Source: Mycolicibacterium peregrinum (GTDB lineage: Bacteria > Actinomycetota > Actinomycetes > Mycobacteriales > Mycobacteriaceae). Taken from it: a stretch of DNA of 64,000 nt. Position 1 is the stretch's first letter. Every line of letters starts with the position of its first letter. Under the pieces are notes generated by a model that had not been told where the DNA came from, did not search any database, and saw nothing but the letters and a program-made list of their open reading frames with translations. The DNA lies in assembly GCF_001665625.1 (NCBI RefSeq), contig NZ_LZSY01000106.1, positions 1-64,000 on the forward strand, in the 5' to 3' direction. Position numbers and translations under genes: made by a program. Of the stretch, positions 9,360-18,135 are shown piece after piece.

Positions 9360-10078
9360 CCATCGCCGGTTACGGGATCGTCGCCGCCGCCATCGTGCTG
9401 GCGTCATGCATGCAGGCCTCCATCGGATTCGGCATGGGCATGCTGGCGGCGCCGATCGTGGCGATCGTGGACCCTGGGCTGATCCCGGGCACCCTCATCA
9501 TGCTCGCCACGATGGTGACGCTCATGGTGGTGATCCGCGAACGCGAGGACATCGATCTCGCCGGAACCGGATGGGCCCTGGCCGGACGGGTTCCCGGCAC
9601 CGTGGCCGGGGCACTGCTGCTGGTGGTGATGCCGAAGGAGATGCTGGCGTATGCGTTGGCCGCGGTGGTGCTCGGCGGCGTGGCGCTGACGAGCATGGGC
9701 TGGATCCCCACGCCCCATCGACGGAATCTGGTGCTGGCCGGCGCTACCTCGGGCTTGCTCGGTACCGCGACCTCCATCGGTGGCCCGCCGATGGCACTGG
9801 TGTGGCAGAACAACACCGGAGCCCGGTTGCGCGGCACGATGAGCGGATTCTTCCTCGTCGGCTCGGCCCTGTCGCTCGTGCTGCTCGCGCTCACCGGTTC
9901 CGTTGATCACCACACTGTCGTGGTGTTCGCGATGCTCGTCCCGGCGTGTGTCGTCGGCTATGCGTTGTCGCGGTGGGTCAACCGCCACCTCGATCGCCAG
10001 CGTCAGCGGTGGGCGGCCATCGCGATATCCACCATCGGCGCCGTGGTGCTGATCGTCCGTCAGTTGATGGGAGGCTGA
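9356..10078 (+). CDS. TauE/SafE-family membrane permease
   Basis: The GTG at 9356 is favoured over an ATG at 9311 because it makes a 4-nt GTGA overlap with the ATPase gene and places the first hydrophobic helix near the N-terminus. The roughly 240-residue protein has about seven to eight membrane spans and the family motifs QASIGFGMGMLAAPIVA and TATSIGGPPMAL. TauE/SafE proteins export sulfite, sulfonates or other small organic anions. Its place between the importer and the catabolic genes suggests movement of an organic acid, either substrate or product (inference). Confidence 0.82.
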   Translation: MTIAGYGIVAAAIVLASCMQASIGFGMGMLAAPIVAIVDPGLIPGTLIMLATMVTLMVVIREREDIDLAGTGWALAGRVPGTVAGALLLVVMPKEMLAYALAAVVLGGVALTSMGWIPTPHRRNLVLAGATSGLLGTATSIGGPPMALVWQNNTGARLRGTMSGFFLVGSALSLVLLALTGSVDHHTVVVFAMLVPACVVGYALSRWVNRHLDRQRQRWAAIAISTIGAVVLIVRQLMGG

Positions 10079-10079
10079 A

Positions 10080-10880
10080 GTGACTACCGAGGACAGTGTT
10101 TCGGTGCGCAAGGTGAAATCCGCGGTGCGCACGGTCGAGCTGCTGGAGTTCCTGGCGGCTCGACCCGATCAGCCCGTGCGTATCAGGGAAATCTGTACGG
10201 CACTTGAGATGCCGCGCAGTTCCGCGCATGCGCTGCTTCGCACGCTGGTGGGGCAGGGCTGGGTGCGGTCCGACGATGCGGGCACGCAGTACAGCATCGG
10301 CATGCGGGCCCTGCTGGTGGGAACCAGCTACCTCGATGCCGACCCGTACCTGCCGATGATCGCGCCGTTCCTCGAAGACCTCCGCGGTCAGCTCGACGAG
10401 ACGTTCCATCTCGCCCGGCTCGACGGTCACGACGTCGTCTACCTGGCCACCAGGGAATCCCGCCAGTACGTACGCACCGCCAACAAGGTGGGCCGCCGGT
10501 TGCCGGCCTATGCCACCGCACTCGGCAAGGCGCTGCTCGCCGAGCGGTTCGGTGCCGAACTGGATTCGCATATCCCGGACGCGCTGGCACCGCTGACTCC
10601 CCGCACGTTCACCGACCGGACCGCTCTCGACGCGGCTCTCGACGAGGTCCGGGTTCGGGGCTATGCCACCGACGACGAGGAAAACACGCAGGGTATCAAG
10701 TGTTTCGCGGTCACCCTGCGCTACCGGCATCCAGCGCAGGACGCGATCAGCGCGTCGGTCCCGCTGTCGCGACTCACACCGGAACGCGAGCGCGAGATCG
10801 TCGACGCCCTGCGCCTGGTGTGCGACAAGGTGTCTCGGGTGGTCCGCCCGGTTGCCAACGGGGACAAGTGGTTCGCATGA
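10080..10880 (+). CDS. IclR-family transcriptional regulator
   Basis: The 266-residue protein has a winged-helix N-terminal domain around residues 15-75 ([19 protein letters not shown]). The IclR effector domain ends with [18 protein letters not shown] and [11 protein letters not shown]. IclR proteins commonly control catabolism of aromatic and sugar acids. It starts at GTG one nucleotide after the TauE-like stop and precedes the dehydratase, so it is part of the operon and probably its local regulator. No operator was identified. Confidence 0.92.
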   Translation: MTTEDSVSVRKVKSAVRTVELLEFLAARPDQPVRIREICTALEMPRSSAHALLRTLVGQGWVRSDDAGTQYSIGMRALLVGTSYLDADPYLPMIAPFLEDLRGQLDETFHLARLDGHDVVYLATRESRQYVRTANKVGRRLPAYATALGKALLAERFGAELDSHIPDALAPLTPRTFTDRTALDAALDEVRVRGYATDDEENTQGIKCFAVTLRYRHPAQDAISASVPLSRLTPEREREIVDALRLVCDKVSRVVRPVANGDKWFA

Positions 10881-10905
10881 GTTTGCCCACCAGATTGGAG
10901 GACCG

Positions 10906-12255
10906 ATGAGTGCACAGAACTCGACCCCCGTCGTAACCGAGTTGATCGTGATACCGATCGCCGGCCACGACAGCATGCTGCTCAACCTCAGCGGCGCCCA
11001 CGGCCCGTTCTTCACCAGAAACCTGTTGATCCTCAAGGACTCCGACGGGAACACCGGAGTGGGGGAGGTGCCGGGCGGCGAGGCCATCCGGAGAACTCTG
11101 GACGACGCGAGGCCACTGGTGGTGGGCCGCTCGCTCGGTGGCTACCACGCCATCCTGGGGAGCATCCGCCGCGAGTTCGCCGGCCGCGACAGCGCGGGAC
11201 GTGGCGCACAGACCTTCGATCTGCGGGTCATGGTGCACGCCGTCACCGCCGTGGAGTCCGCACTGCTGGACCTGCTCGGCAAGCACCTGGGAGTCCCCGT
11301 CGCCGCACTGCTCGGCGACGGTCAACAGCGCGCTCGGGTGCAGGCGCTGGGCTATCTGTTCTTCGTGGGGGACCGCAACCGCACCGATCTGCCGTACCAG
11401 TCCGCGGCGGACGAGCCGGCCGACGCCGACGCCTGGCTGCGCATCCGACATGACGAGGCGCTCTCACCCGAAGCCGTGGTGCGACTCGCCGAGGCCGCGC
11501 GCGACCGCTACGGATTCCACGATTTCAAGCTCAAGGGTGGAGTGCTGCCCGCGGCCGACGAGGCCAAGGCCGTCACCGCACTGGCCGAACGATTCCCGGA
11601 TGCGCGGATCACCCTGGACCCCAACGGCGGCTGGCTGCTGGCGGACGCGATCCAGACCTGCCGCGGGCTCACCGACGTGTTGGCCTACGCCGAGGACCCG
11701 GTCGGACCCGAAGGCACGTTCTCGGGGCGTGAGGTGATGGCCGAGTTCAAACGGGCCACCGGCCTACCGACCGCCACCAACATGATCGCCACCGACTGGC
11801 GCGAGATGGGGCACGCGATCCGGGCCGGTGCCGTCGACATCCCGCTTGCCGACCCCCACTTCTGGACGATGAACGGCTCGGTCCGGGTGGCGCAGCTCTG
11901 CGACGCCTGGGGCTTGACCTGGGGTTCGCACTCCAACAACCACTTCGACGTGTCCCTGGCCATGTTCACCCATGTGGCCGCGGCCGCGCCGGGCGACATC
12001 ACGGCCATCGACACGCATTGGATCTGGCAGGACGGCCAGCGGATCACCAAGGCGCCCTATCGAATTGTCGACGGGTACCTCGACGTGCCCGAGACCCCGG
12101 GGCTCGGCGTGGAGCTCGACGAGGAGCGGGTCGCCGCGGCGCACGAGCTCTATCTGGCGAACGGATTGGGCGCCCGCGACGATGCGGTGGCCATGCAGTA
12201 CCTGATCCCGGGCTGGAAGTTCGACAGCAAACGACCTGCACTGCAACGGGGTTGA
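10906..12255 (+). CDS. gudD: Glucarate dehydratase-type enolase-superfamily enzyme
   Basis: The ATG at 10906 follows GGAGGACCG, and the 449 residues match the usual GudD length. The active-site pattern of D-glucarate/L-idarate dehydratase is visible: the K-x-K motif (Lys208/Lys210 in FKLKGG), the metal ligands Asp238 (LDPN), Glu263 (AEDP) and Asn292 (TNM), and the general base His342 in SHSNNH. Such enzymes remove water from aldarates to give 5-keto-4-deoxyglucarate in the cytoplasm. No downstream aldolase or lyase gene is seen here, so the rest of the pathway must lie elsewhere or differ. It is the central catabolic enzyme of this island, with a dehydrogenase following 1 nt later. Confidence 0.88.
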   Translation: MSAQNSTPVVTELIVIPIAGHDSMLLNLSGAHGPFFTRNLLILKDSDGNTGVGEVPGGEAIRRTLDDARPLVVGRSLGGYHAILGSIRREFAGRDSAGRGAQTFDLRVMVHAVTAVESALLDLLGKHLGVPVAALLGDGQQRARVQALGYLFFVGDRNRTDLPYQSAADEPADADAWLRIRHDEALSPEAVVRLAEAARDRYGFHDFKLKGGVLPAADEAKAVTALAERFPDARITLDPNGGWLLADAIQTCRGLTDVLAYAEDPVGPEGTFSGREVMAEFKRATGLPTATNMIATDWREMGHAIRAGAVDIPLADPHFWTMNGSVRVAQLCDAWGLTWGSHSNNHFDVSLAMFTHVAAAAPGDITAIDTHWIWQDGQRITKAPYRIVDGYLDVPETPGLGVELDEERVAAAHELYLANGLGARDDAVAMQYLIPGWKFDSKRPALQRG

Positions 12256-12256
12256 C

Positions 12257-13216
12257 ATGAAGATCGTCGTCATCGAACCGAATATTCTCGTGCACCGCGA
12301 TCGCTTCGAAGCAGCGTTACCGTCGAGTGCCGAGGTGGTCTGGAACGGCGGCATCGAAGACCTGCGGGACGCCGACGTGCTCGTGGGTGGCCGGTTCACC
12401 GCCGAGATGGCGTCCGTCGCCGAGAAACTGCGCCTCGTGCACGTCGCCGGGGCAGGGACCGACAAGATCGACTTCGCCGCGCTGCGGCCAGAGACCCTGG
12501 TGGCCAACACCTTCCACCATGAACGCTCCATCGCGGAGTACGTGCTCGCGGCCGCGGTGTTGCTGCGCCGCGATTTCCTGGCGCAGGACCGGGCGCTGCG
12601 CAGGGGGGTCTGGGCCACCTCGGTTTACGACGCCAACCTGCCGCAGTTGCCCGCGATCGGAGCTGCCCGCATCGGGCTGGTCGGTTTCGGCCACATCGGC
12701 AGACGCGTCTGGGAATTGTTCCGCGGCCTCGGCTCGACCGGGGTCGCGGTGACCGGATCGGGTCGGGTCGACACCGCGGCCCACGGCCTGTCCTGGGCGG
12801 GTGACACCTCCGCGCTGAACCGGCTCATGACGGAGTCCGACGTGGTCGTGGTGTCGGCGCCGCTCACCGCGGCGACCGAAGGGATGATCGGCGCCGAGCA
12901 GCTTCGGGCGCTGGGCGCCGACGGCGTGCTGATCAATGTCGGGCGCGGGCCCCTGGTGGCCGAGCGCCCGCTCTACGACGCGCTGTTGGAGGGCTGGATC
13001 CGGGCTGCCGCCATCGACGTCTGGTACCGCTATCCCGGTCCCGGTGGGCAAGGGGTGCCGAGTGAGCTGCCGTTCGGCGAACTGGCCAATGTGCTTATGA
13101 CGCCGCATTCGTCGGGCGTCACCACCGACACGTTCGGAAGCCGGGCCGCGGAGATCGCCGCCAACATCGGCCGGCTCGATCGCGGTGAGCCGCTACGCAA
13201 TGTGGTGTCGCAGTAG
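12257..13216 (+). CDS. D-isomer-specific 2-hydroxyacid dehydrogenase
   Basis: The 319-residue NAD(P)-dependent enzyme has its dinucleotide loop GFGHIG at residues 143-148. The catalytic arginine lies in INVGRGPLVAE and the histidine in TPHSSG. The protein is shorter and more divergent than the one at 2538-3518. It begins 1 nt after the dehydratase stop and closes the co-directional operon. Oxidation or reduction of a hydroxy- or keto-acid produced by the dehydratase branch is a reasonable role (inference). Confidence 0.85.
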   Translation: MKIVVIEPNILVHRDRFEAALPSSAEVVWNGGIEDLRDADVLVGGRFTAEMASVAEKLRLVHVAGAGTDKIDFAALRPETLVANTFHHERSIAEYVLAAAVLLRRDFLAQDRALRRGVWATSVYDANLPQLPAIGAARIGLVGFGHIGRRVWELFRGLGSTGVAVTGSGRVDTAAHGLSWAGDTSALNRLMTESDVVVVSAPLTAATEGMIGAEQLRALGADGVLINVGRGPLVAERPLYDALLEGWIRAAAIDVWYRYPGPGGQGVPSELPFGELANVLMTPHSSGVTTDTFGSRAAEIAANIGRLDRGEPLRNVVSQ

Positions 13217-13271
13217 CGCGCACGGGAACTGGTCTGAGGGTCTGGTTGTCCCTCTTGGTTAGGAGTTGACA

Positions 13272-13553
13272 ATGCAATTGCCGCAGCAGCTGCCGGGTCC
13301 GAATGTGGATCATTGGGATTGGCAGATGGGTGCGCGTTGTCGAGGTGTGGACTCTTCGGTCTTCTTCTCGCCCGAGGGTGAACGCGGCCGTGCACGGGCT
13401 GAACGTGAACTGCGGGCCAAAGCGTTGTGCCGAAACTGTCCTGTCCTGGCGCAGTGTCGAGCCCACGCGTTGGAGATTGTCGAACCGTTCGGAGTGTGGG
13501 GTGGGTTGTCCGAGGGGGAGCGCCAGCTCTTGCGGAAGGGCAGCGGCCGATGA
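13272..13553 (+). CDS. WhiB-family iron-sulfur regulator, WhiB3-like
   Basis: The ATG at 13272 is placed by an AGGAG site 6 nt upstream. The 93-residue protein carries the four cluster-ligating cysteines Cys23, Cys53, Cys56 and Cys62, followed by the GVWGGLSEGER turn of WhiB proteins. The N-terminal LPGPNxDxWxWQ segment and the FFxPxGERGRAR block closely resemble Mycobacterium tuberculosis WhiB3, a redox-sensing regulator of lipid and virulence metabolism that partners the principal sigma factor. It lies 55 bp after the dehydrogenase gene on the same strand, but it has its own ribosome-binding site and is probably independent. Whether it is the orthologue or a paralogue cannot be told here. 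Confidence 0.9.
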   Translation: MQLPQQLPGPNVDHWDWQMGARCRGVDSSVFFSPEGERGRARAERELRAKALCRNCPVLAQCRAHALEIVEPFGVWGGLSEGERQLLRKGSGR

Positions 13554-13653
13554 CGTCGGCAATGGTGTCTCCCCGATAACCTTCAGGGCGGGTCGATGTC
13601 GGCCCAGCCGTATCGGGCGGCCGGGAAACTGTTGTGGCAGTGGTTGAGGCTCG

Positions 13654-15003
13654 TCAGTGCGAGGTCTTGTCGGCCGGTGCAGGCTCGGGGAAAAGGTAGT
13701 CGGTGACGTCGACCGATTTCTTGCGCACGAGCATGACGGACGCGGCGGCGATCAGGCTGGCGACAGCCAGTGCGTACAGACCCCAGGTGACTGCGCCCGT
13801 GGCCTGTTTGATCAACCCGAAACCAAACGGTGCGACAAAGCCGCCCAGATTGCCCAGCGAGTTGATGATCGCGATCGCGGGGGCCAGCACCAACGGGTGC
13901 ATCGAGGATTGGGGGATGGACCAGAACAGCGGGCTGGCGCTCTTGAAGCCCATGGCAGCGATGCACAGGAACAACAGCGCCAGTAACGGTGAGGTGATGG
14001 CCGCGAGATAGGTACCGACCGCGGCCGTGAGGAGAGCGAAGATCAGCAGAGGACGACGCAGGTCAGGTCTGTGGTCGCCGAGGCGTGAGGACAGATACAT
14101 CGCGATCACCGCACTGATCCAGGGAAGGCTCGACAGCAGGCCGACAGTGATGTCGTTGAGGCCGTGGATCCGGCGAACAATTGACGGCAACCAGAACGTG
14201 TTGGCGTAGATGGAAAGCTGAATGGCGAAGTAGATCCAGCAGAACAGCAGGAGCTTGGGGTCGGCCAGCATCTTCCAGCGGTTGCCTTTTCCCTCGACGC
14301 CGGAGGTCTTGGTCTTTTGTGCTTCCTCTGCGTCGATCGCGTCGATGAGGGCGTCCTGTTCAGCGCGGTTCAGCCATCTGGCATCTCGGATCTTCGAGTT
14401 GAGCATGAAATACGCGACGATGCCGACCAGTACGGACACCATGCCCTCGATGAGGAACAGCCATTGCCATCCACGCAGACCGCCCTGGCCGTGCAGCGAG
14501 AGGAGGGGGCCGGACAGCGGACCCGAGATCGCGGCGGCGATCGAGGAGCCGGCGATGAACAGCGCCGTTGCCCGTCCGCGGTGGCTGTCGGGTAACCACT
14601 TGGCCATGTAGTAGATGACGGCTGGGAAGAAGCCGGCCTCGGCCATGCCGAGCAGGAATCGCAGGACGTAGAACATTTCGGCGCTTCGAACGAACATCAT
14701 GGAGGCGGACACGAGACCCCAGCTGATCATGATGCGGGTCAGCCAGATCCGGGCGCCGAACCTCTCCATCAGGATGTTGCTCGGAAGCTCGAAAAGTGCG
14801 TAGGCCACGAAGAACACGCCCGCCCCGAAGCCGTAAGCAGCAGCTCCGATGCCGACGTCGGCTTCGAGGTATTCCTGGGCGTAACCGATGTTGGCGCGGT
14901 TGAGCTGATTGCAGATCAGCATGATGATCAGCAGCGGCACAACGCGGCGGAAGAATTTCGACACCGCTGACTGCAAGTCGGCGGGCGCGGGCGGCGTGAT
15001 CAC
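13654..15003 (-). CDS. MFS transporter, anion:cation symporter (ACS) type
   Basis: The GTG at 15003 sits behind an AAGGAG site, so I prefer it to the TTG at 15024. The 449-residue protein has about twelve membrane spans. It shows the ACS/phthalate-permease pattern: LNRANIGYA in helix 1, ELPSNILMERFGAR and RFLLGMAEAGFFPAVIYYMAKWLP. This family takes up organic anions such as glucarate, galactonate, tartrate and aromatic acids. It is encoded alone, opposite to the catabolic island, so it may provide an alternative uptake route for the same class of substrates (inference). Confidence 0.88.
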   Translation of the reverse strand: MITPPAPADLQSAVSKFFRRVVPLLIIMLICNQLNRANIGYAQEYLEADVGIGAAAYGFGAGVFFVAYALFELPSNILMERFGARIWLTRIMISWGLVSASMMFVRSAEMFYVLRFLLGMAEAGFFPAVIYYMAKWLPDSHRGRATALFIAGSSIAAAISGPLSGPLLSLHGQGGLRGWQWLFLIEGMVSVLVGIVAYFMLNSKIRDARWLNRAEQDALIDAIDAEEAQKTKTSGVEGKGNRWKMLADPKLLLFCWIYFAIQLSIYANTFWLPSIVRRIHGLNDITVGLLSSLPWISAVIAMYLSSRLGDHRPDLRRPLLIFALLTAAVGTYLAAITSPLLALLFLCIAAMGFKSASPLFWSIPQSSMHPLVLAPAIAIINSLGNLGGFVAPFGFGLIKQATGAVTWGLYALAVASLIAAASVMLVRKKSVDVTDYLFPEPAPADKTSH

Positions 15004-15372
15004 ACTTCCGCTCCTTTCGATCAACCCACCCCGTGCGTGGTGGTCAGGGGATGCATCGGCGAGTGACCCGCCTCACAGTGGAATGTAGAGCAGAGTATTG
15101 ATGCACGTCCAAGACTATTTGGGCATCAGCTGATCCAGCCTCGGTATGAGTTGCGTCCGGAGCTTTCGTGGTTTGGCGTCGACAGCACGGCGACATGTCG
15201 GCAAGAGAGACTGCTGGCAGTCCTCCGCATGACCCGGTGTCAGAGTGTCAATGATTCCGGCGAGTTCGTTACATAACGTAACTCCGGCCCCGTCGGCGCG
15301 CGGCCTAAGGTCTGCGTTGTGCGCGACGAGAGCGCACCGCAAGAGCGTCAGTTCGTCCGTAAAGGTTGCTTC
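15004..15372. promoter_or_regulatory. Intergenic region with a small dyad upstream of the MFS gene
   Basis: The 369 bp between the MFS gene and the small downstream frame hold no convincing gene. An interrupted palindrome CGTTA-CA-TAACG lies at 15267-15278, inside GTTAC-ATAAC-GTAAC (15268-15282). It could be a regulator site for the divergent units. No cognate regulator gene is adjacent, so this is only suggestive. Confidence 0.3.
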
Positions 15373-15519
15373 ATGAGTGGTGTTCTAGAGCGGCTGCAAA
15401 CTGCCATGTATCTCACGCTCACGGCAGCGTTCTTGGGGTTGACACTCTCGGCTCTCGTCGCGGTCCTCGTCGCTGCCGCGCCTCTCAAGCTCTTGGCATT
15501 GATCGACAGACAAGCTTGA
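15373..15519 (+). CDS. Possible small single-span membrane protein
   Basis: A 48-codon frame opens at ATG 15373 and encodes MSGVLERLQTAMYL followed by one long hydrophobic helix of about 28 residues and a short polar tail. The composition is that of a small membrane protein. The ribosome-binding site (AAAGG, about 7 nt upstream) is weak and I recognise no family. A strong hairpin follows at 15622-15656, consistent with a short transcript, but the coding assignment is tentative. Confidence 0.35.
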   Translation: MSGVLERLQTAMYLTLTAAFLGLTLSALVAVLVAAAPLKLLALIDRQA

Positions 15520-15621
15520 TCGGCAACTCGTCAAGCTCCGTGACGACCGGCCTTCCATAAGCACAATCGGCAGTTGGGTCTGGTTCTGAGCCAGAAGGAG
15601 GCCGCACTGGCCTCCGGACGA

Positions 15622-15656
15622 GAGATAGCCCAACCCGCAGGGGGCTGGGCTATCTC
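15622..15656. terminator. Strong intergenic hairpin
   Basis: GAGATAGCCCA (15622-15632) pairs perfectly with TGGGCTATCTC (15646-15656) around a 13-nt loop. It lies between the small frame ending at 15519 and the convergent CsbD gene ending at 15672, so it can serve as a bidirectional terminator. No U-tract is evident, which is usual for mycobacterial terminators. Confidence 0.6.
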
Positions 15657-15671
15657 TTCAAACACGCCCGG

Positions 15672-15914
15672 TTACGGTCGCTGGTAAGCCTCTTGCCGCT
15701 TCTCGGCCGCCTTGGCTCCGGCCCGTGCCGACTCCGCCTCGGCCTCCTTCTTCGCGACGTCCTTTTGAGCGTCGGCCTTGTCCTGCTGAGCTTTGCCCTC
15801 GCGAATCAGATCGTCGCGACCGGTCACGGTACCTACAGCTTCCTTGGCCTTGCCCTTGACATCCTCGACGACGGCCTTGATGCCTTCTTCAGGACCTGAG
15901 TTCTTCTCGGTCAT
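15672..15914 (-). CDS. CsbD-family general stress protein
   Basis: The ATG at 15914 follows GGAACGGAAGG and gives an 80-residue, highly charged, lysine- and alanine-rich protein. The CsbD signature GIKAVVEDVKGKAKEAVGTVTGRDDLIREGKAQ is split across the first half, with a long helical tail of KKEAEAESA-type residues. CsbD proteins are small cytoplasmic stress proteins of unknown biochemical role. In actinobacteria they are often under stress sigma factors. Confidence 0.85.
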   Translation of the reverse strand: MTEKNSGPEEGIKAVVEDVKGKAKEAVGTVTGRDDLIREGKAQQDKADAQKDVAKKEAEAESARAGAKAAEKRQEAYQRP

Positions 15915-16132
15915 GCTTGCCTTCCGTTCCTGGTGTTTGGCGGGTTCCACGAGGCCTCGGCCTCTCCAAGCTGCAGCAGGATTGCCCAAATGGCCTCGCA
16001 GTAAACGGCTGCCGTTTCGGCTGCGACGGGGTTCACACTGCTGTCGGCGATTTCGTCGATGTTCCGCCGCCCGCCCGGCAACCGGCCGAGCATCCCGATT
16101 ACTCCGCCGCTCTTCTGGGTAGGTATACCGCC

Positions 16133-17152
16133 GTGACGTCTGCGCCAATCCTTACCGAGCCCACGCTGCCAGACCCCCGTGGTCCGTTGTCGGCTGCGGT
16201 TATCAGGTTGTTGGGGGAGCGGGCGCCCTGTAACCAGCTGTCTCGCGTCGAGGCGTCGCTGGCCGATTCCGACCCCTGCGGTCTCGACCTACACCTGGCG
16301 CTCTATGTCTGCTACGAGCTGCATTACCGCGGCTTCGCCGGCGTGGACCCTGGCTGGGAGTGGGATGCCGGTCTGCAGCACTTGCGTGGGAAGTTGGAGC
16401 GGGAGTTCCTGACGGAAGTGCGGCGTGGCGTCGGTGAGATTCACCCCGGAGACACCGCGCCGGCCGAGATGGAGAAGATCTCGATCGAGCCGGTCGACGG
16501 TGAAGGCCTGTCATATCACCTGCGCGACAAGGGAACCTGGGAGCAGATGCGCGAATACTTCGTGCACCGCTCGCTGTATCACCTCAAAGAAGGTGATCCG
16601 CACGCCTGGGCCATCCCGCGGCTGACAGGCCAGGCCAAAGCGTCCTTCGTCGCGGTGGAATTCGATGAGTTCGGCGGCGGCCGCGGGCCGCGGCTGCACC
16701 AGCAGTTGTTCGCCGACCTGATGTGCGCCGCCGGCTTGGATTCGAGCTACCTCGGCTACATCGACAATGTGCCGGCCGAATCGCTGGCGGCGGTGAACCT
16801 GATGTCCCTGTTCGGTCTGCATCGCAAGCTGCGCGGTGCGGCGGTCGGGCACTTCGCCTCAACTGAAATCACCTCCTCGCCGGGTTCGCGGCGGCTGGTG
16901 GAGGCCTTGGAGCGCCTTGGTGCACCGCAGGAGTGCGTTGGGTTCTACGCAGAACATGTAGAAGCCGATGCCGTGCACGAGCAGGTGGTCCGCACCGACG
17001 TGGTGGGTGATCTGTTGGCCCGCGAGCCCGACCTCGAGACGGATGTGGTGTTCGGGATTCGAGCCCACGCTCTGGTTGAGGACCGGCTGGCCGATCACAT
17101 GATGGGTCGATGGGCCAACGGTCAGTCCTCGCTGCGCTGCCCGCTGAGCTGA
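16133..17152 (+). CDS. Iron-containing redox enzyme family protein (haem-oxygenase-like fold)
   Basis: The 339-residue protein is taken from GTG 16133, because the frame further upstream crosses the CsbD promoter. Glu- and His-rich helical segments are visible (LYVCYELHYRGF, EYFVHRSLYHLKEGDPHAWAIPRL, VEFDEFGGG, FYAEHVEADAVHEQ). Their E-x(n)-H-x3-E pattern matches the haem-oxygenase-like diiron proteins annotated as iron-containing redox enzymes. The substrate is unknown. It is convergent, with a 1-nt gap, on a CDGSH protein and HemK-like methylase pair. That grouping of Fe-related genes supports an iron-dependent redox function. Confidence 0.75.
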   Translation: MTSAPILTEPTLPDPRGPLSAAVIRLLGERAPCNQLSRVEASLADSDPCGLDLHLALYVCYELHYRGFAGVDPGWEWDAGLQHLRGKLEREFLTEVRRGVGEIHPGDTAPAEMEKISIEPVDGEGLSYHLRDKGTWEQMREYFVHRSLYHLKEGDPHAWAIPRLTGQAKASFVAVEFDEFGGGRGPRLHQQLFADLMCAAGLDSSYLGYIDNVPAESLAAVNLMSLFGLHRKLRGAAVGHFASTEITSSPGSRRLVEALERLGAPQECVGFYAEHVEADAVHEQVVRTDVVGDLLAREPDLETDVVFGIRAHALVEDRLADHMMGRWANGQSSLRCPLS

Positions 17153-17153
17153 G

Positions 17154-17342
17154 TCATCGCCGGCGCCGGTGGCTGGTGTCGCACAGCGGATAATCCTTGC
17201 TGCGCCGGCACGCGCAAATAGCCACCATGAAGCGGTCGGAGTCCACCACCGTGCCATCAGGCATCTCGATTCGAACGGGGCCCTGCACCATCACAGGGCC
17301 CCCTTGCACCGGCCGCACAGTGCGGCGGTCGGCGTCACTCAT
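17154..17342 (-). CDS. CDGSH iron-sulfur protein
   Basis: The 62-residue protein contains the complete [2Fe-2S] ligand set of CDGSH proteins in CACRRSKDYPLCDTSH: Cys43, Cys45, Cys54 and His58. Members are small mitoNEET-like redox or cluster-transfer proteins. It overlaps the 3' end of the HemK-like gene by 4 nt on the same strand, so the two are co-translated. Confidence 0.9.
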   Translation of the reverse strand: MSDADRRTVRPVQGGPVMVQGPVRIEMPDGTVVDSDRFMVAICACRRSKDYPLCDTSHRRRR

Positions 17343-18037
17343 GGCTTGTCCGCGCGGATCACCAGCAGTTCCTCCTCGCGTCGGCCGGGTTCAAGACGCC
17401 CGGTTTCTTCGAGCCACTCCGCGCGGGAGGACAGCACCGGGCCGAACGGAACCCACTGCCAGGCAACGATATCGGCGTCCAAGCCGGCAGCGGACAGATC
17501 CGCCAAAGTCTTACGGGGGTTGGCGAATTCCGATTGGACCAGCAGCAGGCTGCCGCCGTCGGCGAGCAGGTCGGGCGCCGCGGCGCACAGCGGGTCCAGA
17601 ACCATTCGCCCGTCCTCACCGGCATCCCACGCACGCGCCGGACCGGTCACTCCCGTCGGCGCCGCGTTGTCCGAGTCATGTGGAACGTACGGTGGGTTGC
17701 AGGTGATCAGGTCGAAAGGCCCGAACTCGGCGGCCCGCGCCCAGGATCCCAGATGCACGTCGACGGCGACATTGTGCGCCAAGACATTGGACCGGGCGCA
17801 CCGCACCGCACGCTGGCAGATGTCGAAGGCCGCGACGGCCGACGCTCCCTGGGCCGCGGCGTTGATCGCCACTACGCCGCTGCCGGTGCACAGATCCGCA
17901 ACGGTCCGGCCGACTGCCAGGCCGGCTTCTTCCATCACATCGATCAACAGTTGAGAATCTTCTTGTGGGGCATAGACACCATCTGCCACGACAATCGTGC
18001 TGATCGGGTGGAGCTCCGGGTTGTATGCGGTTGTCAC
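17339..18037 (-). CDS. HemK/Mtq2-like class I SAM-dependent methyltransferase
   Basis: The 232-residue Rossmann methyltransferase has SAM motif I DLCTGSGVVA at residues 48-57 and the NPPY motif at 114-117. NPPY marks enzymes that methylate the amide of glutamine or an exocyclic amino group. It lacks the long N-terminal helical domain of PrmC, so it is nearer to the short HemK2/Mtq2 type. The target is unknown. It is the first gene of a two-gene unit with the CDGSH protein. Confidence 0.82.
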   Translation of the reverse strand: MTTAYNPELHPISTIVVADGVYAPQEDSQLLIDVMEEAGLAVGRTVADLCTGSGVVAINAAAQGASAVAAFDICQRAVRCARSNVLAHNVAVDVHLGSWARAAEFGPFDLITCNPPYVPHDSDNAAPTGVTGPARAWDAGEDGRMVLDPLCAAAPDLLADGGSLLLVQSEFANPRKTLADLSAAGLDADIVAWQWVPFGPVLSSRAEWLEETGRLEPGRREEELLVIRADKP

Positions 18038-18135
18038 ATCGGCCTCTCAACGGTGAAGGGGTCAACACTGCCCGTGGTTAATGCCCGCTATCGCCGCTGT
18101 TCAAACGCTGTTGATCTCAGTCGAGCGTCGGTGTC

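Noticed and set aside
15115..15342. 75-codon minus-strand frame between the MFS and CsbD genes
   Set aside because: No ribosome-binding site or recognised domain, and it conflicts with the small plus-strand membrane frame's promoter region.
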